Of a stretch of 64,000 nucleotides of DNA, positions 1-9,100 are shown one piece after another. How positions within the stretch are numbered: the stretch's first letter is position 1; every line of letters starts with the position of its first letter. The position numbers were made by a program, and so were the translations under genes. The DNA comes from Parahaliea mediterranea (GTDB taxonomy: Bacteria > Pseudomonadota > Gammaproteobacteria > Pseudomonadales > Halieaceae), in assembly GCF_003402235.1 (NCBI RefSeq), contig NZ_QEWO01000004.1, positions 372,001 to 436,000 on the forward strand. The letters run 5' to 3'. A model generated the notes under the pieces. That model did not search any database, was not told where the DNA came from, and worked only from the letters and a program-made list of their open reading frames with translations.

Positions 1-846
1 CTCCACCACCCACTGCTGGGCACGATCAAACCACGCCCGCAGCCGCTCTCCCCGCTTTAGGTTGCGCTTGGAGAGACTGCGTTTTAGCTCGGCCAGCAAC
101 TCCTCACTCACCACGTTCAGGGGCATATCCAACAGATCCTGATCGCCTTTTAGCAGGTGATTCACCGCCATCCGGGACAGCTTCCAGTGATCCTTCGCCC
201 AACTGGGCAGGCGCTCCGGGTCGCGCTCGATGTAACCGTAATCGTCGGTACAGTGATACAGGCTCTGCCGGTCGAGGTGCAGCCGCCGGCACAGCGAATC
301 AGTCACATAGTGAAAGCGGTCGGCATCGTGGCGTGAGGCGGCCATGGCCGGCGGCAGTGAGAACCAAGCGCGCAGCCCTTCGGTGAGGTAGTTGCGCCCC
401 ACCGCGGTCATCTCATCCAACTCGAACTTGGCTGCCCCGACGATGGGTAGGTTCAGGCGTTTGGCCAGGCTCTGCAACAAACGGTACATGGCCTGCTCTT
501 CGCAGTAGCCGGCGTTCGTGATGTTGGGTAGCGGGCTGGGCAAATCGGAGGGGTTAACCCCGGGGCCCCGCACGGGATGCAGGCGCTGGCGCAGCCAGGC
601 GGCTCCCATTTCGATGGACACCCAATGGGAGCGCAGGCTGTTGCCGGTGACAATGGCGATCACCGCCTGGGCCTGCTGCAGCTCTTCGCGCAGCGTCTCC
701 ATGGATGCCTCTCCAACGTTAATGTTCTCCACCGAGGTACAGCGCATATCGTCGCCAGACAGGCCCAACCCGCACTGCAGCCATTTGTACAGTGGCTCCA
801 CCAGTTCCCGGTCGCTCTCGGAATGGGAGATGAATATCTTGACCAA
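1..846 (-). CDS. TIR-domain protein (partial, runs off left edge)
   Basis: About 282 residues of an open frame begin at a TTG at 846 and run off the window edge without a stop. The N-terminus VKIFISHSESDRELV is a classic TIR strand A and box 1. The segment SHWVSIEMGAAW carries the expected catalytic glutamate (E79). Bacterial TIR domains usually cleave NAD+ to nicotinamide and an ADP-ribose product. The TTG is preceded by GGAGG at eight bases, the best ribosome site in the frame; an in-frame TAG lies further upstream and no ATG is available. The part after the TIR domain (from about residue 130) is alpha-helical in character and not recognised. The gene reads away from the binding-protein gene at 1013, with a 166-base divergent gap between them. 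The true C-terminus is outside the window. Confidence 0.85.
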   Translation of the reverse strand, partial: MVKIFISHSESDRELVEPLYKWLQCGLGLSGDDMRCTSVENINVGEASMETLREELQQAQAVIAIVTGNSLRSHWVSIEMGAAWLRQRLHPVRGPGVNPSDLPSPLPNITNAGYCEEQAMYRLLQSLAKRLNLPIVGAAKFELDEMTAVGRNYLTEGLRAWFSLPPAMAASRHDADRFHYVTDSLCRRLHLDRQSLYHCTDDYGYIERDPERLPSWAKDHWKLSRMAVNHLLKGDQDLLDMPLNVVSEELLAELKRSLSKRNLKRGERLRAWFDRAQQWVVE

Positions 847-1012
847 ACGATGCCCCTCCAGACGCTGTTGCGCGGGCGGCAAGCGCCTGCCTGCCACTGC
901 CAACAAGTGTAGATCACCGCACTGGCGCCGTAGAAAACACGGCGAGCCCCACTATACTTGGAGATAACAGGTATCCGTTTGGCTGCTTGAATCACCCGGG
1001 GTTTTACCGGTC

Positions 1013-2335
1013 ATGCGCAAGGACGTCGAACAGCAAGAAGCCTCCGCGGCCGATGCCCTCCAGGTGGTCTCGGACGCCGGCCTCAAGCGCTTGGGATTGC
1101 ACGATCGCATCGCCACTATCCTGCGCATTCCGCGCTGGCTGCTTTTTTCGCTGGAGGCGATAGTGCTGGTGTCGGCCTGTGCCTACCTCTGGCTTGACGC
1201 CCAGCCACTGCCTGTAGCCGACTCTCCGGTAGCGGTGTTGCTGCCCAGCGAAAAAGCACTCAGTGTCAGGGGCAATATGGAGCGACAGCGAGAGGGGTTT
1301 CTCAAAGCCTGGGAGGAAAACCGCATTGAGCCCCGCCTGCGCTACTACCAGTTTCCCCTGCACAGCGGTACCCAGGAGACAGTGACCCCCCTGCCCCCCG
1401 ACCCGGGCTCTGCCCCGCCGCTGGAAGATGTGAACCAGCTGATGCTGCAACTTCAGGCCTGGTACGACGAAGGGGTGCGTGTGTTCATCGTCACAATGAG
1501 TGGCAGCGCCTTGAAAATCCGTGACCGCTTCAAGCAATGGACCCAGGCCATGCCCGACGATGAGAAGCCCATACTGATAGCTACGGTAGCCAGCGCGCCG
1601 GACATCGCCGACGCCAAGCACGGCATTTTTCGCCACTACATCCGCTCAGAGGATGAGTCCTGGATTTTCTCGCGCTACATTGACCAACGCGCCGCCGAGC
1701 AGGACTTCGAGGTTATCCTGATACAGATTCAGGACACCTACGGCGATCACGCCCGGCGCACCCTCATCAAGAATGGATTGGCCCTAAAGTCCACCATCGT
1801 GATTCCCACCACTATGGCGCGCGCGGACTACGCCGCAGCCATCCGGCTGGACTTCAGTGCGGATGATGCTATCCAGAAATTTGTTGTCGTGGTGGGCTAC
1901 GGCGAAATGATCGAAACCACCCTTGAGGTGCTGCGGCACATGGAAGAACAGTTCGATGCGCAGCAGGGGGCACGCTTGATACAGGAAGTGCTGGTCGTTT
2001 CCACCTTTACCGAGCCCCTGTGGCAACCGACCCGCAGCCTGTTCAGCCGGTCGCTGTACAAGCGGGTGCGCACCCTCGGGCCGGTGATGGGAGACCGGGA
2101 ACGGCGCGGTATCGGTGTGGTTTATCAGTTCTCCCTGCTCACCCTGGACAAGGCCATTTATTGCGCCCGCCAGCAGGATGGAGAATGGCACGGCCTGCAG
2201 CCCTTTGGTGCCTGCTGGGAAAAGCCCGACAGTTTTGCCAGCCGGGCGGCCCGCGACCTGAGCCCCATCATCGAACTGCTGGCCAACGGCGACACCCACA
2301 TCCCGCTACAGGTGCTGGCGCCCCACGAACTCTAG
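1013..2335 (+). CDS. Membrane-anchored periplasmic-binding-like protein
   Basis: The 440-residue protein has a short cytoplasmic N-terminus, one hydrophobic helix at about residues 42-61, and a large soluble part that should lie in the periplasm. The soluble part has alternating strands (VAVLLPSEKAL, VRVFIVTMSGSALKI, KPILIATVASAP, FEVILIQIQDTYGDHAR, FVVVVGYGEMI) like a type 1 periplasmic-binding / Leu-Ile-Val receptor fold. Unlike transport binding proteins it has no cleavable signal and no permease neighbours, so it may act as a tethered sensor; that role is inference. Its stop codon overlaps the stop of the convergent nicotinamidase gene within a shared CTAG. Confidence 0.7.
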   Translation: MRKDVEQQEASAADALQVVSDAGLKRLGLHDRIATILRIPRWLLFSLEAIVLVSACAYLWLDAQPLPVADSPVAVLLPSEKALSVRGNMERQREGFLKAWEENRIEPRLRYYQFPLHSGTQETVTPLPPDPGSAPPLEDVNQLMLQLQAWYDEGVRVFIVTMSGSALKIRDRFKQWTQAMPDDEKPILIATVASAPDIADAKHGIFRHYIRSEDESWIFSRYIDQRAAEQDFEVILIQIQDTYGDHARRTLIKNGLALKSTIVIPTTMARADYAAAIRLDFSADDAIQKFVVVVGYGEMIETTLEVLRHMEEQFDAQQGARLIQEVLVVSTFTEPLWQPTRSLFSRSLYKRVRTLGPVMGDRERRGIGVVYQFSLLTLDKAIYCARQQDGEWHGLQPFGACWEKPDSFASRAARDLSPIIELLANGDTHIPLQVLAPHEL

Positions 2336-3060
2336 CGCACGCCGTCGAGGTAATCCGCCGAGCGGCCGATGCTCACTCCTGCCTGTCGCAGTTCGCGAAG
2401 GGTTTGCTCGGCATCCCCCGGGGCGAGATTGACCGCCCGGGTGGCGTCAGTGAGCACCGTGGCATGCAGGCCGATACGCCGGGCATCCAGGGCGGTATAC
2501 TTCACGCAGTAATCCAGTGCCAGGCCAACCACCACCACGCGGGTAATACCCCGGGCGGCAAGGTAGGCCTGCAGGCCGGTATCCCCGCGCTGGCCGTTAT
2601 CGAAAAAGCCGCTATAACTGTCCACATTGGGGTTCTGGCCCTTGCGGAAAACCCGCGCGATAGGCTGCCGGTCCAGCCCGGCTGCCAGTTGCGCGCCGTG
2701 ACTATGCTGCACGGCGTGATCTGGCCACAACACCTGGCGCAGCCCCTGCAACTCAATGACCTCCCCCACCCGGTGGCCCGGGTGGGAACTGGCAAAGCTG
2801 CCGTGGCCCGGTGGGTGCCAGTCCTGGGTGGCCACAACCAGATCGAACTGCGGTTGCAGGGCATTGATGATGCCGATCACCGCATCCCCGCCGGCGGTGG
2901 CCAGGGCTCCACCGGGTAAAAAGTCATACTGCACATCGACAATGATCAGTGCGCTGCGCTGCTCGCTCCCAGGCGTTGTATCCACCGTACTACAGGCACT
3001 CAGCAGGCTCACACAGGCCAGCAGGCCCACACAAGCCAGCCGGGCCAGGCATCGGGTCAT
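2332..3060 (-). CDS. Nicotinamidase (PncA-type isochorismatase fold) with lipoprotein signal
   Basis: The family hydrolyses nicotinamide to nicotinate and ammonia. Catalytic residues are all visible: D42 (in IIVDVQYDF), K140 (in FRKGQ) and C185 (in DYCV). Metal ligands D80 and H82 (TQDWHPPGHGSFA), H86 and H115 (LWPDHAVQ) are present; the usual HCV is HAV here. VDSYS and GLALDYCVKYTALDA are PncA hallmarks. The first 23 residues form a lipoprotein signal ending LSAC, so the enzyme should be lipid-anchored outside the cytoplasm, which is unusual for PncA. It is the last gene of a minus-strand operon and overlaps the macro-domain gene upstream by ATGA, suggesting coupled translation. Function is well supported; localisation is predicted only. 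Confidence 0.88.
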   Translation of the reverse strand: MTRCLARLACVGLLACVSLLSACSTVDTTPGSEQRSALIIVDVQYDFLPGGALATAGGDAVIGIINALQPQFDLVVATQDWHPPGHGSFASSHPGHRVGEVIELQGLRQVLWPDHAVQHSHGAQLAAGLDRQPIARVFRKGQNPNVDSYSGFFDNGQRGDTGLQAYLAARGITRVVVVGLALDYCVKYTALDARRIGLHATVLTDATRAVNLAPGDAEQTLRELRQAGVSIGRSADYLDGVR

Positions 3061-4247
3061 GGCGGCATTCGCTCCAGGTTGGGAATGGCCTCGATCACCG
3101 TCGTCAGCGTTTCCAGCATGATGTCGGTGAACACCGAAAAATAGACGCGCTGGATGACTGAGTCCGGGTTGAGTTCCAGGTAATCCGCCGCGGCACCCAC
3201 CTGACGGGCGGCGAGGTCCGCCAGGTCGCCACCGGCGGTGCCCGTACCCATGATGGCAAACAGCATGGACTGCAGCTGCAAGGGGCGAAAACGCGCTGTA
3301 TCAGCCATATGCAGGGCGTTGCGCACACAGCGCTCGATACCGGCAATGGGCCGGTAGCCAAAGCCCAATTCACCCTCCACCGAGGCCACATGGAATACCG
3401 CCTTGACGTTGTTCGTCTGGGCCAGCAACCCGGGGCCGGTAGGCACCACCGCCGCCTTCTCCACCCGCCCCGCGCCACCCAGCGCCGCCGCCAGTTCCTG
3501 CGCCACGGTGTCCTGCTCTATCTCGCCGGTGATGGATTTGGTGGCCCCCAGGTAGCGGATCAACCCCGACACCGAACGCTCGTAGAAACGCGCCATCTGC
3601 ATGTTGGTATTTTCGGAGTTCACCCACACATCGCAGTGCTTGATGTCGCGCCAGTCGCCCGCCACCAGGCAGACCGCTTTTTCCGGCTGGGCCACTAGCC
3701 GGTAGGGGTAGATATGGGTGTCCCAGAGGAAGCGCGGCTTGCGCTCGCAGATGCTGGGGCCTCGCTCAACCCGCAAATCCGTCAGTACGTCGTACACCAG
3801 GCTGTCTCGGTGCGCGGGCTGGCTGCGGGCGTTGTTCAGGAAAGCCTGCAGGCGACGCTGGAATGCTCTCCGTTTGTCACTGTCGCCAAGATCGTAGTCA
3901 ATGCAGTTAAAACCCTCGATGTTAAAAGGTGACTCGGTTCCCTCGCGCCGGATCAGCACGGTGCCGGAGGGCTTCAAGGCGTGACGCACACCCAGTTCAT
4001 AGAATACGTTAGGGTTCTGAGTGCTGATATCCACAACCGCCAGGGGCGCCTCCGCGATGTGGGTGATCATGTTCGAGTGAATCCAGCCCGCCTCGGAGAT
4101 TTCGTCGCAACGCAGCGCCTGGATACCGTCCATCTGGGCAATCGCGTCCTTGATCAAAAACTCGTAAAGGTCGTCGAAGGAAAAGGCGCGACCGCCGGCA
4201 TCCTCCTTGACCCCGAAGGGCATGATTACAAAGCAGGTCTGGGGCAT
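3057..4247 (-). CDS. TIR/deoxyribosyltransferase-like + macro domain fusion protein
   Basis: Residues 1 to about 130 form a Rossmann-like domain of the TIR / nucleoside 2-deoxyribosyltransferase-like class: it starts with CFVIMPFG and contains VVDISTQNPNVFYELGVRHAL, where the glutamate of FYELG sits at the usual glycosidase position. From about residue 185 the sequence matches a macro domain, the fold that binds or hydrolyses ADP-ribose: CLVAGDWRDIKHCDVWVNSEN, then KAVFHVASVEGE, then MLFAIMGTGTAGGD and a final VYFSVFTD strand. No membrane segment is seen. The gene lies 37 bases after the PGDYG-like gene and overlaps the nicotinamidase by ATGA. A link to NAD or ADP-ribose metabolism follows from both domains; the actual substrate is unknown. 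Confidence 0.8.
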   Translation of the reverse strand: MPQTCFVIMPFGVKEDAGGRAFSFDDLYEFLIKDAIAQMDGIQALRCDEISEAGWIHSNMITHIAEAPLAVVDISTQNPNVFYELGVRHALKPSGTVLIRREGTESPFNIEGFNCIDYDLGDSDKRRAFQRRLQAFLNNARSQPAHRDSLVYDVLTDLRVERGPSICERKPRFLWDTHIYPYRLVAQPEKAVCLVAGDWRDIKHCDVWVNSENTNMQMARFYERSVSGLIRYLGATKSITGEIEQDTVAQELAAALGGAGRVEKAAVVPTGPGLLAQTNNVKAVFHVASVEGELGFGYRPIAGIERCVRNALHMADTARFRPLQLQSMLFAIMGTGTAGGDLADLAARQVGAAADYLELNPDSVIQRVYFSVFTDIMLETLTTVIEAIPNLERMPP

Positions 4248-4284
4248 CGCACTTACCCCCTTGCCGGTTCAACGTTTACCGGGC

Positions 4285-4872
4285 TCACTCTGGTGGCTCC
4301 TTGGCCAGCGGCGCCACCGCGCGTCGGTAGGTCTCGCCAAATTCCCTGCGTGCAATGCGATAGACCTCATCCCGGGCAGGCCAGGGTGTGGCCAGCATGT
4401 CACCTGCCCGCGCCACCTGCGCTCGCCCCCAGGGTGCAATAAAGTGGAAGCACTCGCCCACACCTAGCAATGCCAGCACATCGCGGTCAATCTCCAGCGC
4501 CAGAATTTCGCCCAAGGCATCGTAAAGGGCCCAACCGTCCCCGGCTTCGGCCACCTGCCGGTAGCGAGCGGCAAAGGTGTCCCGTCGCATCAGGTAACGC
4601 TCGCCGGACTGTGTCAGGTTCTGCACCAGCAGGTGATCGTGGCCGGCGCGGTTACGTGTCTCTTCGCCATCGGCGGTGATGGTCACTACCGCTTCCCCGG
4701 GCCGGGCCGGGCGCGCCTTTACCTGCCGATACTTGCGGTAGCGCTGGCCGCCACTGCAAATCCGCGGCAGCACGCTATCGAGCAGCTGCGACTGGGGCAG
4801 CGGCTGGGTGTGGAGGGCGGCATCGCCTGCGGCATGGGTCACGGTGGTATTCCTGTTTGCGGGGGCGGTCAC
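4285..4872 (-). CDS. PGDYG-domain-like protein
   Basis: This 195-residue soluble protein starts at GTG, seven bases after the pentapeptide gene ends. Its middle (about residues 45-100) resembles the PGDYG family: YRKYRQVKARPA, then VVTITADGEETRNRAGHDHL, then GERYLMRRDTFAARY, which is the family pattern of a beta strand, a GD turn and an E-x-Y-x-I/M plus F-x-x-x-Y ending, although PGDY is degenerate here (AGHD). A helical C-terminal part follows. The biochemical role of PGDYG domains is not established to my knowledge. Position inside the operon suggests that it works with the TIR-like proteins. A second GTG ten codons downstream is a possible alternative start. Confidence 0.6.
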   Translation of the reverse strand: MTAPANRNTTVTHAAGDAALHTQPLPQSQLLDSVLPRICSGGQRYRKYRQVKARPARPGEAVVTITADGEETRNRAGHDHLLVQNLTQSGERYLMRRDTFAARYRQVAEAGDGWALYDALGEILALEIDRDVLALLGVGECFHFIAPWGRAQVARAGDMLATPWPARDEVYRIARREFGETYRRAVAPLAKEPPE

Positions 4873-4879
4873 TATCAGG

Positions 4880-5956
4880 CTAGCGCAGTGGGGCGACCTT
4901 GTCGCTCAGGTAGCGCCGGGCCAGCTTTGCAATGCGTTCGGCGTGAAGCTGCTCCAGGCCGGGTAGTTCATCCGCCAGCGCCGCCAGCAGGCGGGCGTCG
5001 TCGGTCTGCACGGCAATCACCGCGGTCTGGTCTTCCAGGTCGGGAAACAGGGCGTAGGGGTCGCCAAAGGCGAGCAGAGGCTTTTTTATCTGGCCCAGTA
5101 TAGATTGCAGTTCGGCGGGCACGCTGCCGCCCGACAGATCCGCCACCACGAATTTGGAGAGGCCTGCCATGGTCACCACTGTTTCGCTGAGGCTGAGGTT
5201 ATCCGGGCGCGCAAAATCGAAGATCATGGGCATGTAGCCCTGGTTTTGGAACCAGTCCCGCACTCGGTAGAGCCGCTCCAGGCCGCCGTCCTGAAAGCGG
5301 CCGAGCAGCAGCACACCACGGTCGTTAAGAATATTGAGGGTGTCGCGCATTTTCCGGTGGTTGTTCAGGTAATACACGAACTGGGCCAGTTCGATGTCAT
5401 CCACCATCAGGGGGATGGTGCCGCCGGCAATCAGCTCGGAATACAGCGCATAAGTTTTCTCGATGACCAGCCGGGATTGTTCGACGTCGTCAGCCACCGC
5501 CATATCCCAGGCCGCGATCCCATACACCACTGTTTCGGTAATGCGTGCCACCTTGAAATTGGCACCCACCAGATTGACCCGGTTGAGGTTGCAGTTCACA
5601 AAGCTGGCGCCCTCGAAGCAGGCGCCAGTGAAAATTGTCTTGTTGAAGCGGGTATCGCGGAAGGTTGCGCCGCTGAAGTCGGCGCGGGAAAAGTCTCCCT
5701 CTTCAAAATGGGCGCCCACAAAATATGCATTGCGCAGATTGAGACCCTCTGCAAAGGCGTTGTAAATGGAGACGCCGGACAGGTCCATGCCGCTGAAGTC
5801 CAGGTGGTTGCGACCCTTGATCTGCAGCCCATCCGGCCCTGGACAGTCGTACCACTGCGGTGCAGCAAAGCTCAGCGGGGCGCGGTTTTGTTCGCGCCAG
5901 GCATTCCAACTGGCCGCTCCCTGCATCAGAACAGTCGCAGCCGTGGCATCAGACAT
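4880..5956 (-). CDS. Pentapeptide-repeat protein with C-terminal TIR-like domain
   Basis: The 358-residue protein has a run of pentapeptide repeats at about residues 55-140 (LDFSGMDLSG, FSRADFSGATF, CNLNRVNLVGANF), which fold as a right-handed beta helix. A linker follows, then a C-terminal Rossmann-like domain (about 215-330) with GVLLLGRFQDGGLERLYRV, GYMPMIFDFARP, LSETVVTMAGLSKFVVADL and SVPAELQSIL. That second half is a TIR-like / nucleotide-binding module often attached to pentapeptide or TPR scaffolds. The ATG at 5956 follows a strong GGGAGGG site; the frame stays open upstream but that part is antisense to the CHAT gene. First gene of the minus operon, transcribed divergently from the CHAT gene. 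Confidence 0.8.
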   Translation of the reverse strand: MSDATAATVLMQGAASWNAWREQNRAPLSFAAPQWYDCPGPDGLQIKGRNHLDFSGMDLSGVSIYNAFAEGLNLRNAYFVGAHFEEGDFSRADFSGATFRDTRFNKTIFTGACFEGASFVNCNLNRVNLVGANFKVARITETVVYGIAAWDMAVADDVEQSRLVIEKTYALYSELIAGGTIPLMVDDIELAQFVYYLNNHRKMRDTLNILNDRGVLLLGRFQDGGLERLYRVRDWFQNQGYMPMIFDFARPDNLSLSETVVTMAGLSKFVVADLSGGSVPAELQSILGQIKKPLLAFGDPYALFPDLEDQTAVIAVQTDDARLLAALADELPGLEQLHAERIAKLARRYLSDKVAPLR

Positions 5957-6196
5957 GATGACCCTCCCGGTTCGGCGGTGTGTGAAACACGGCACCAATT
6001 CCCTCGTCAGTATAGTCGCCCGGTGCTGCCACAGTTGCCGCGTTTCAGGCGCTGCCGGTGGCGCGCTTGCACAGCGGGTGGTTCGACAGATACCGGCCCC
6101 TGGCCTATGTTGAAAGCGACAGCTCGCTTCACAGGGAAGTCGCGCGACACTGGCAAGACCCGGCCAGCCGGGCAGGTGCCGGGGAGAGTCAGGCTC
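5957..6196. promoter_or_regulatory. Divergent intergenic region of the island
   Basis: This 240-base stretch separates the starts of the pentapeptide/TIR-like operon (minus) and the CHAT gene (plus), so it must contain both promoters. I see a GGGAGGG ribosome site for the minus gene and GGGGAGAG for the plus gene, but no sigma-70 boxes good enough to place. Confidence 0.5.
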
Positions 6197-9100
6197 ATGA
6201 GCGATACATACCTTATCCGGGGGCGGCGGGCAGAAGCACTCACCGCCGCGCCCCTGGTGGCACCAGAGCTGAAACTCCGCCGCAGGGCCACACTGGCGAT
6301 CGGGCTGGATCGGGATGACCAGGCCGACCTCTACCCGGCGGCGGCCGACGAGGTGGTTTGCCTGCACCTGCACAGCGGCGACCAGTTGTGGATGCGGGCC
6401 GACGACCTGGTGCTGGAGTTGGGCCGCAAGCAGCACGACCGCGATGGAGCCGCCGTGTGGGACATCAGCCCCCAGCCACCGGCCAGTGCAGAGCGCGGGC
6501 TGCTGGGCATCGGTATCCGGGTACTTGAGTTTTTTGGTGTTGACCTGAGCGCCACTTCGGCGGCGCGACTGGCGCAGCTGCTGGAGGACAAGACTCTCCA
6601 GCTGATTGGCGGCGAAAGCAGCCTGTGCAAGCTTGCGCTGTCCGGCGAGTTGGCCATCAACCCGATCACACAGATGCCTGCAGACAGTGCCGAAGGGCCG
6701 CTGCTGCTGTTTCTGCACGGTACCGGCTCCAGCACCCGGGGCAGCTTCGCCAGTCTGTGGGAGGACGCCGCCAGCGACGCCCGCCAGCGCCTGCACGGGC
6801 TCTACGGCAACCGGGTATTCGGCTGGGAGCACCGCAGCCTCACCCAGAGCCCGATCCAGAATGCCCTGGAGCTGGCGCGCCTGCTGCCCGAGGGCAGCAC
6901 CCTGCACCTGGTGAGCCACTCCCGCGGTGGCCTGATTGGCGAACTGCTGTGCCTGGGCCAGTGCGAAAACCCGCTACAGGCCTTCAACAGCGCAGCCCTG
7001 AACACTCTGTTCCGGGGCGATCACACCATCGCCACCCAACTGGGCCTGGGGCTGCTGGATGACGATGAGTTGCAGCAACGCGATGCCGGCTACGCGCAGG
7101 ATCGGGCCATGCTCGGTGAACTGCTGACATTGCTGGGTGAAAAAAACATCACAGTTGCCCGCTTCGCCCGTGTGGCCTGCCCGGCCCGCGGCACCACCCT
7201 GGCCTCCGGGCGACTGGACCGCTGGCTGTCGTTGCTGCGGCTGATCCCAGGCAACCCGCTGGTGGACGATGTCATCGACTTCCTGCTGGCGGTGGTCAAG
7301 GAGCGCACCGACCCGCGCACCCTGCCCGGGCTGGAGGCGATGATGCCGGGCTCCGCCCTCACAGCCTTTCTCGCCATGCCGCAATTTCGCAGCGCCGCCG
7401 ATCTTTCGGTGATTGCCGGCGACACCGAGGGCGGCGGCCTGCTGCACCGCCTGGGCGTCTGGATTACCGACTGGTTCTACGCCGACGACCACGACCTGGT
7501 GGTCAACACGGCCTCCATGTTGGGTGGGCTGCCACGCGCGCCGGGCCAGGCCCGCTTTCGCTGCGACCGCGGCGCCGAGGTGAATCACTTCAGCTATTTC
7601 GTCAACAGCCGGTCACTGCGCTGGCTGGTGGACGCCCTGCTGCGCAACGACGCAGATGAGGCCGGGTTCCAGCCGCTACAGGACGCCGACCGCCAGCACG
7701 CCATCGCCCGCGATGCCGATGGCGAGGGCACCAGGCAACAGCGCCCCGGTTGGCGCATCGCCATGGAAAACAGCCAGGTGGCAGCGTCCGGCCGGCCGCT
7801 GGCAGTGGTGTTGCCCGGCATTCTGGGTAGCGAATTAAAGGTGGATGGCGACCGAGTGTGGTTGAACTACTGGCGCCTGCTGGGCGGAGGACTCAAGCAG
7901 CTGCGAATGAGCGCCAGGGATGTCAGCGCCGGCGATGTACTTGGAGATTTTTACGGCCCCCTGATCGAGACGCTGGCCGGCCACTGCCGGGTGGAGGTAT
8001 TTCCCTACGACTGGCGGCGCTCCCTGCGCACTGCGGCGGCGGGGCTGACCACCCAACTGGATGCCTGGCTCACCCGCGCAGAACGCGAGCAGCAGCCCGT
8101 ATACCTAGTGGCCCACTCGATGGGCGGGCTGGTGGTGCGGGCGATGTTGTCCGACAACGGCGCCGGCGCCCAGCTGTGGCGGCGCATTACCACCCTGCCC
8201 GGGAGCCGCCTGCTGATGCTGGGCACCCCCAACCACGGCTCCCACGAAGCCCTGCGCTGGCTCTGCGGCTTCAACCCCACCCAGGCCCGGCTGGCTCTGC
8301 TGGATTTGACCCAGGACGTGGATGACATCGTCAACTTCGCCGGCACCCTGCCGGGACTGCTGGAGCTGCTGCCCCGGGGCCAGGCCGGGCGCAATGTCTT
8401 TGACCGCGCCACCTACCAGCGCATCCGCGCGACGCTGGGCGCCCACTGGCAGGTGCCGGAGCAGCCCCTGCTGGATGCCGCCGATGCCACTTGGCGGCAA
8501 CTGGAAAAGGCCGAGGTTAGCCCCCGCCATACCGTCTACCTGGCTGGCTGCCAACCCCAGACCGTGGCGGATTACGACCTGCACACCCCGCCCGGGGACG
8601 ACGACAAAGCACGCGGGCGCGTGCGCTTTCTCGGCGTCGCGGAGGGCGATGGCACTGTCACCTGGGCATCGGGGCGCTTGCCGGGCGTACCCGTCTGGTA
8701 TGCGCCCGACACAGCCCATGACGATCTATGCCGACAGCCCCACCTGCTACCGGCCATCATCGACCTGCTGGGCAGTGGCACTACAGAGCGCCTGTCACGC
8801 AGCCCACCACTGGCAGCACGTTCGGTAGAGGCCAGCGGCGGAACGTTCCCGCTACGGGAGCCGCCACCAGCGGACCAGATCCCCGGCCCCGGCGACCTCC
8901 ACCTGTTGGGCTTTGGCCCGGGGCGCAGCGGTCGCGCCACCGTCACTGCGGCACCAACGGCGCTCACGGTCAGGGTGGTGCATGGCGATCTGGCCTACGT
9001 CAATCACACAGTGGTTGTCGGTCATTACCTGGACGACACCATGGTCAACGCCGAGGCCGAACTCGACCGGCGCCTGGGCGGGCGACTGTCCCAGCGCCTG

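Noticed and set aside
5105-6196. Extension of the CHAT-lipase reading frame by 364 codons upstream
   Set aside because: This part is antisense to the pentapeptide-repeat gene, whose repeats and TIR-like domain are clear; the ATG at 6197 has a good ribosome site.
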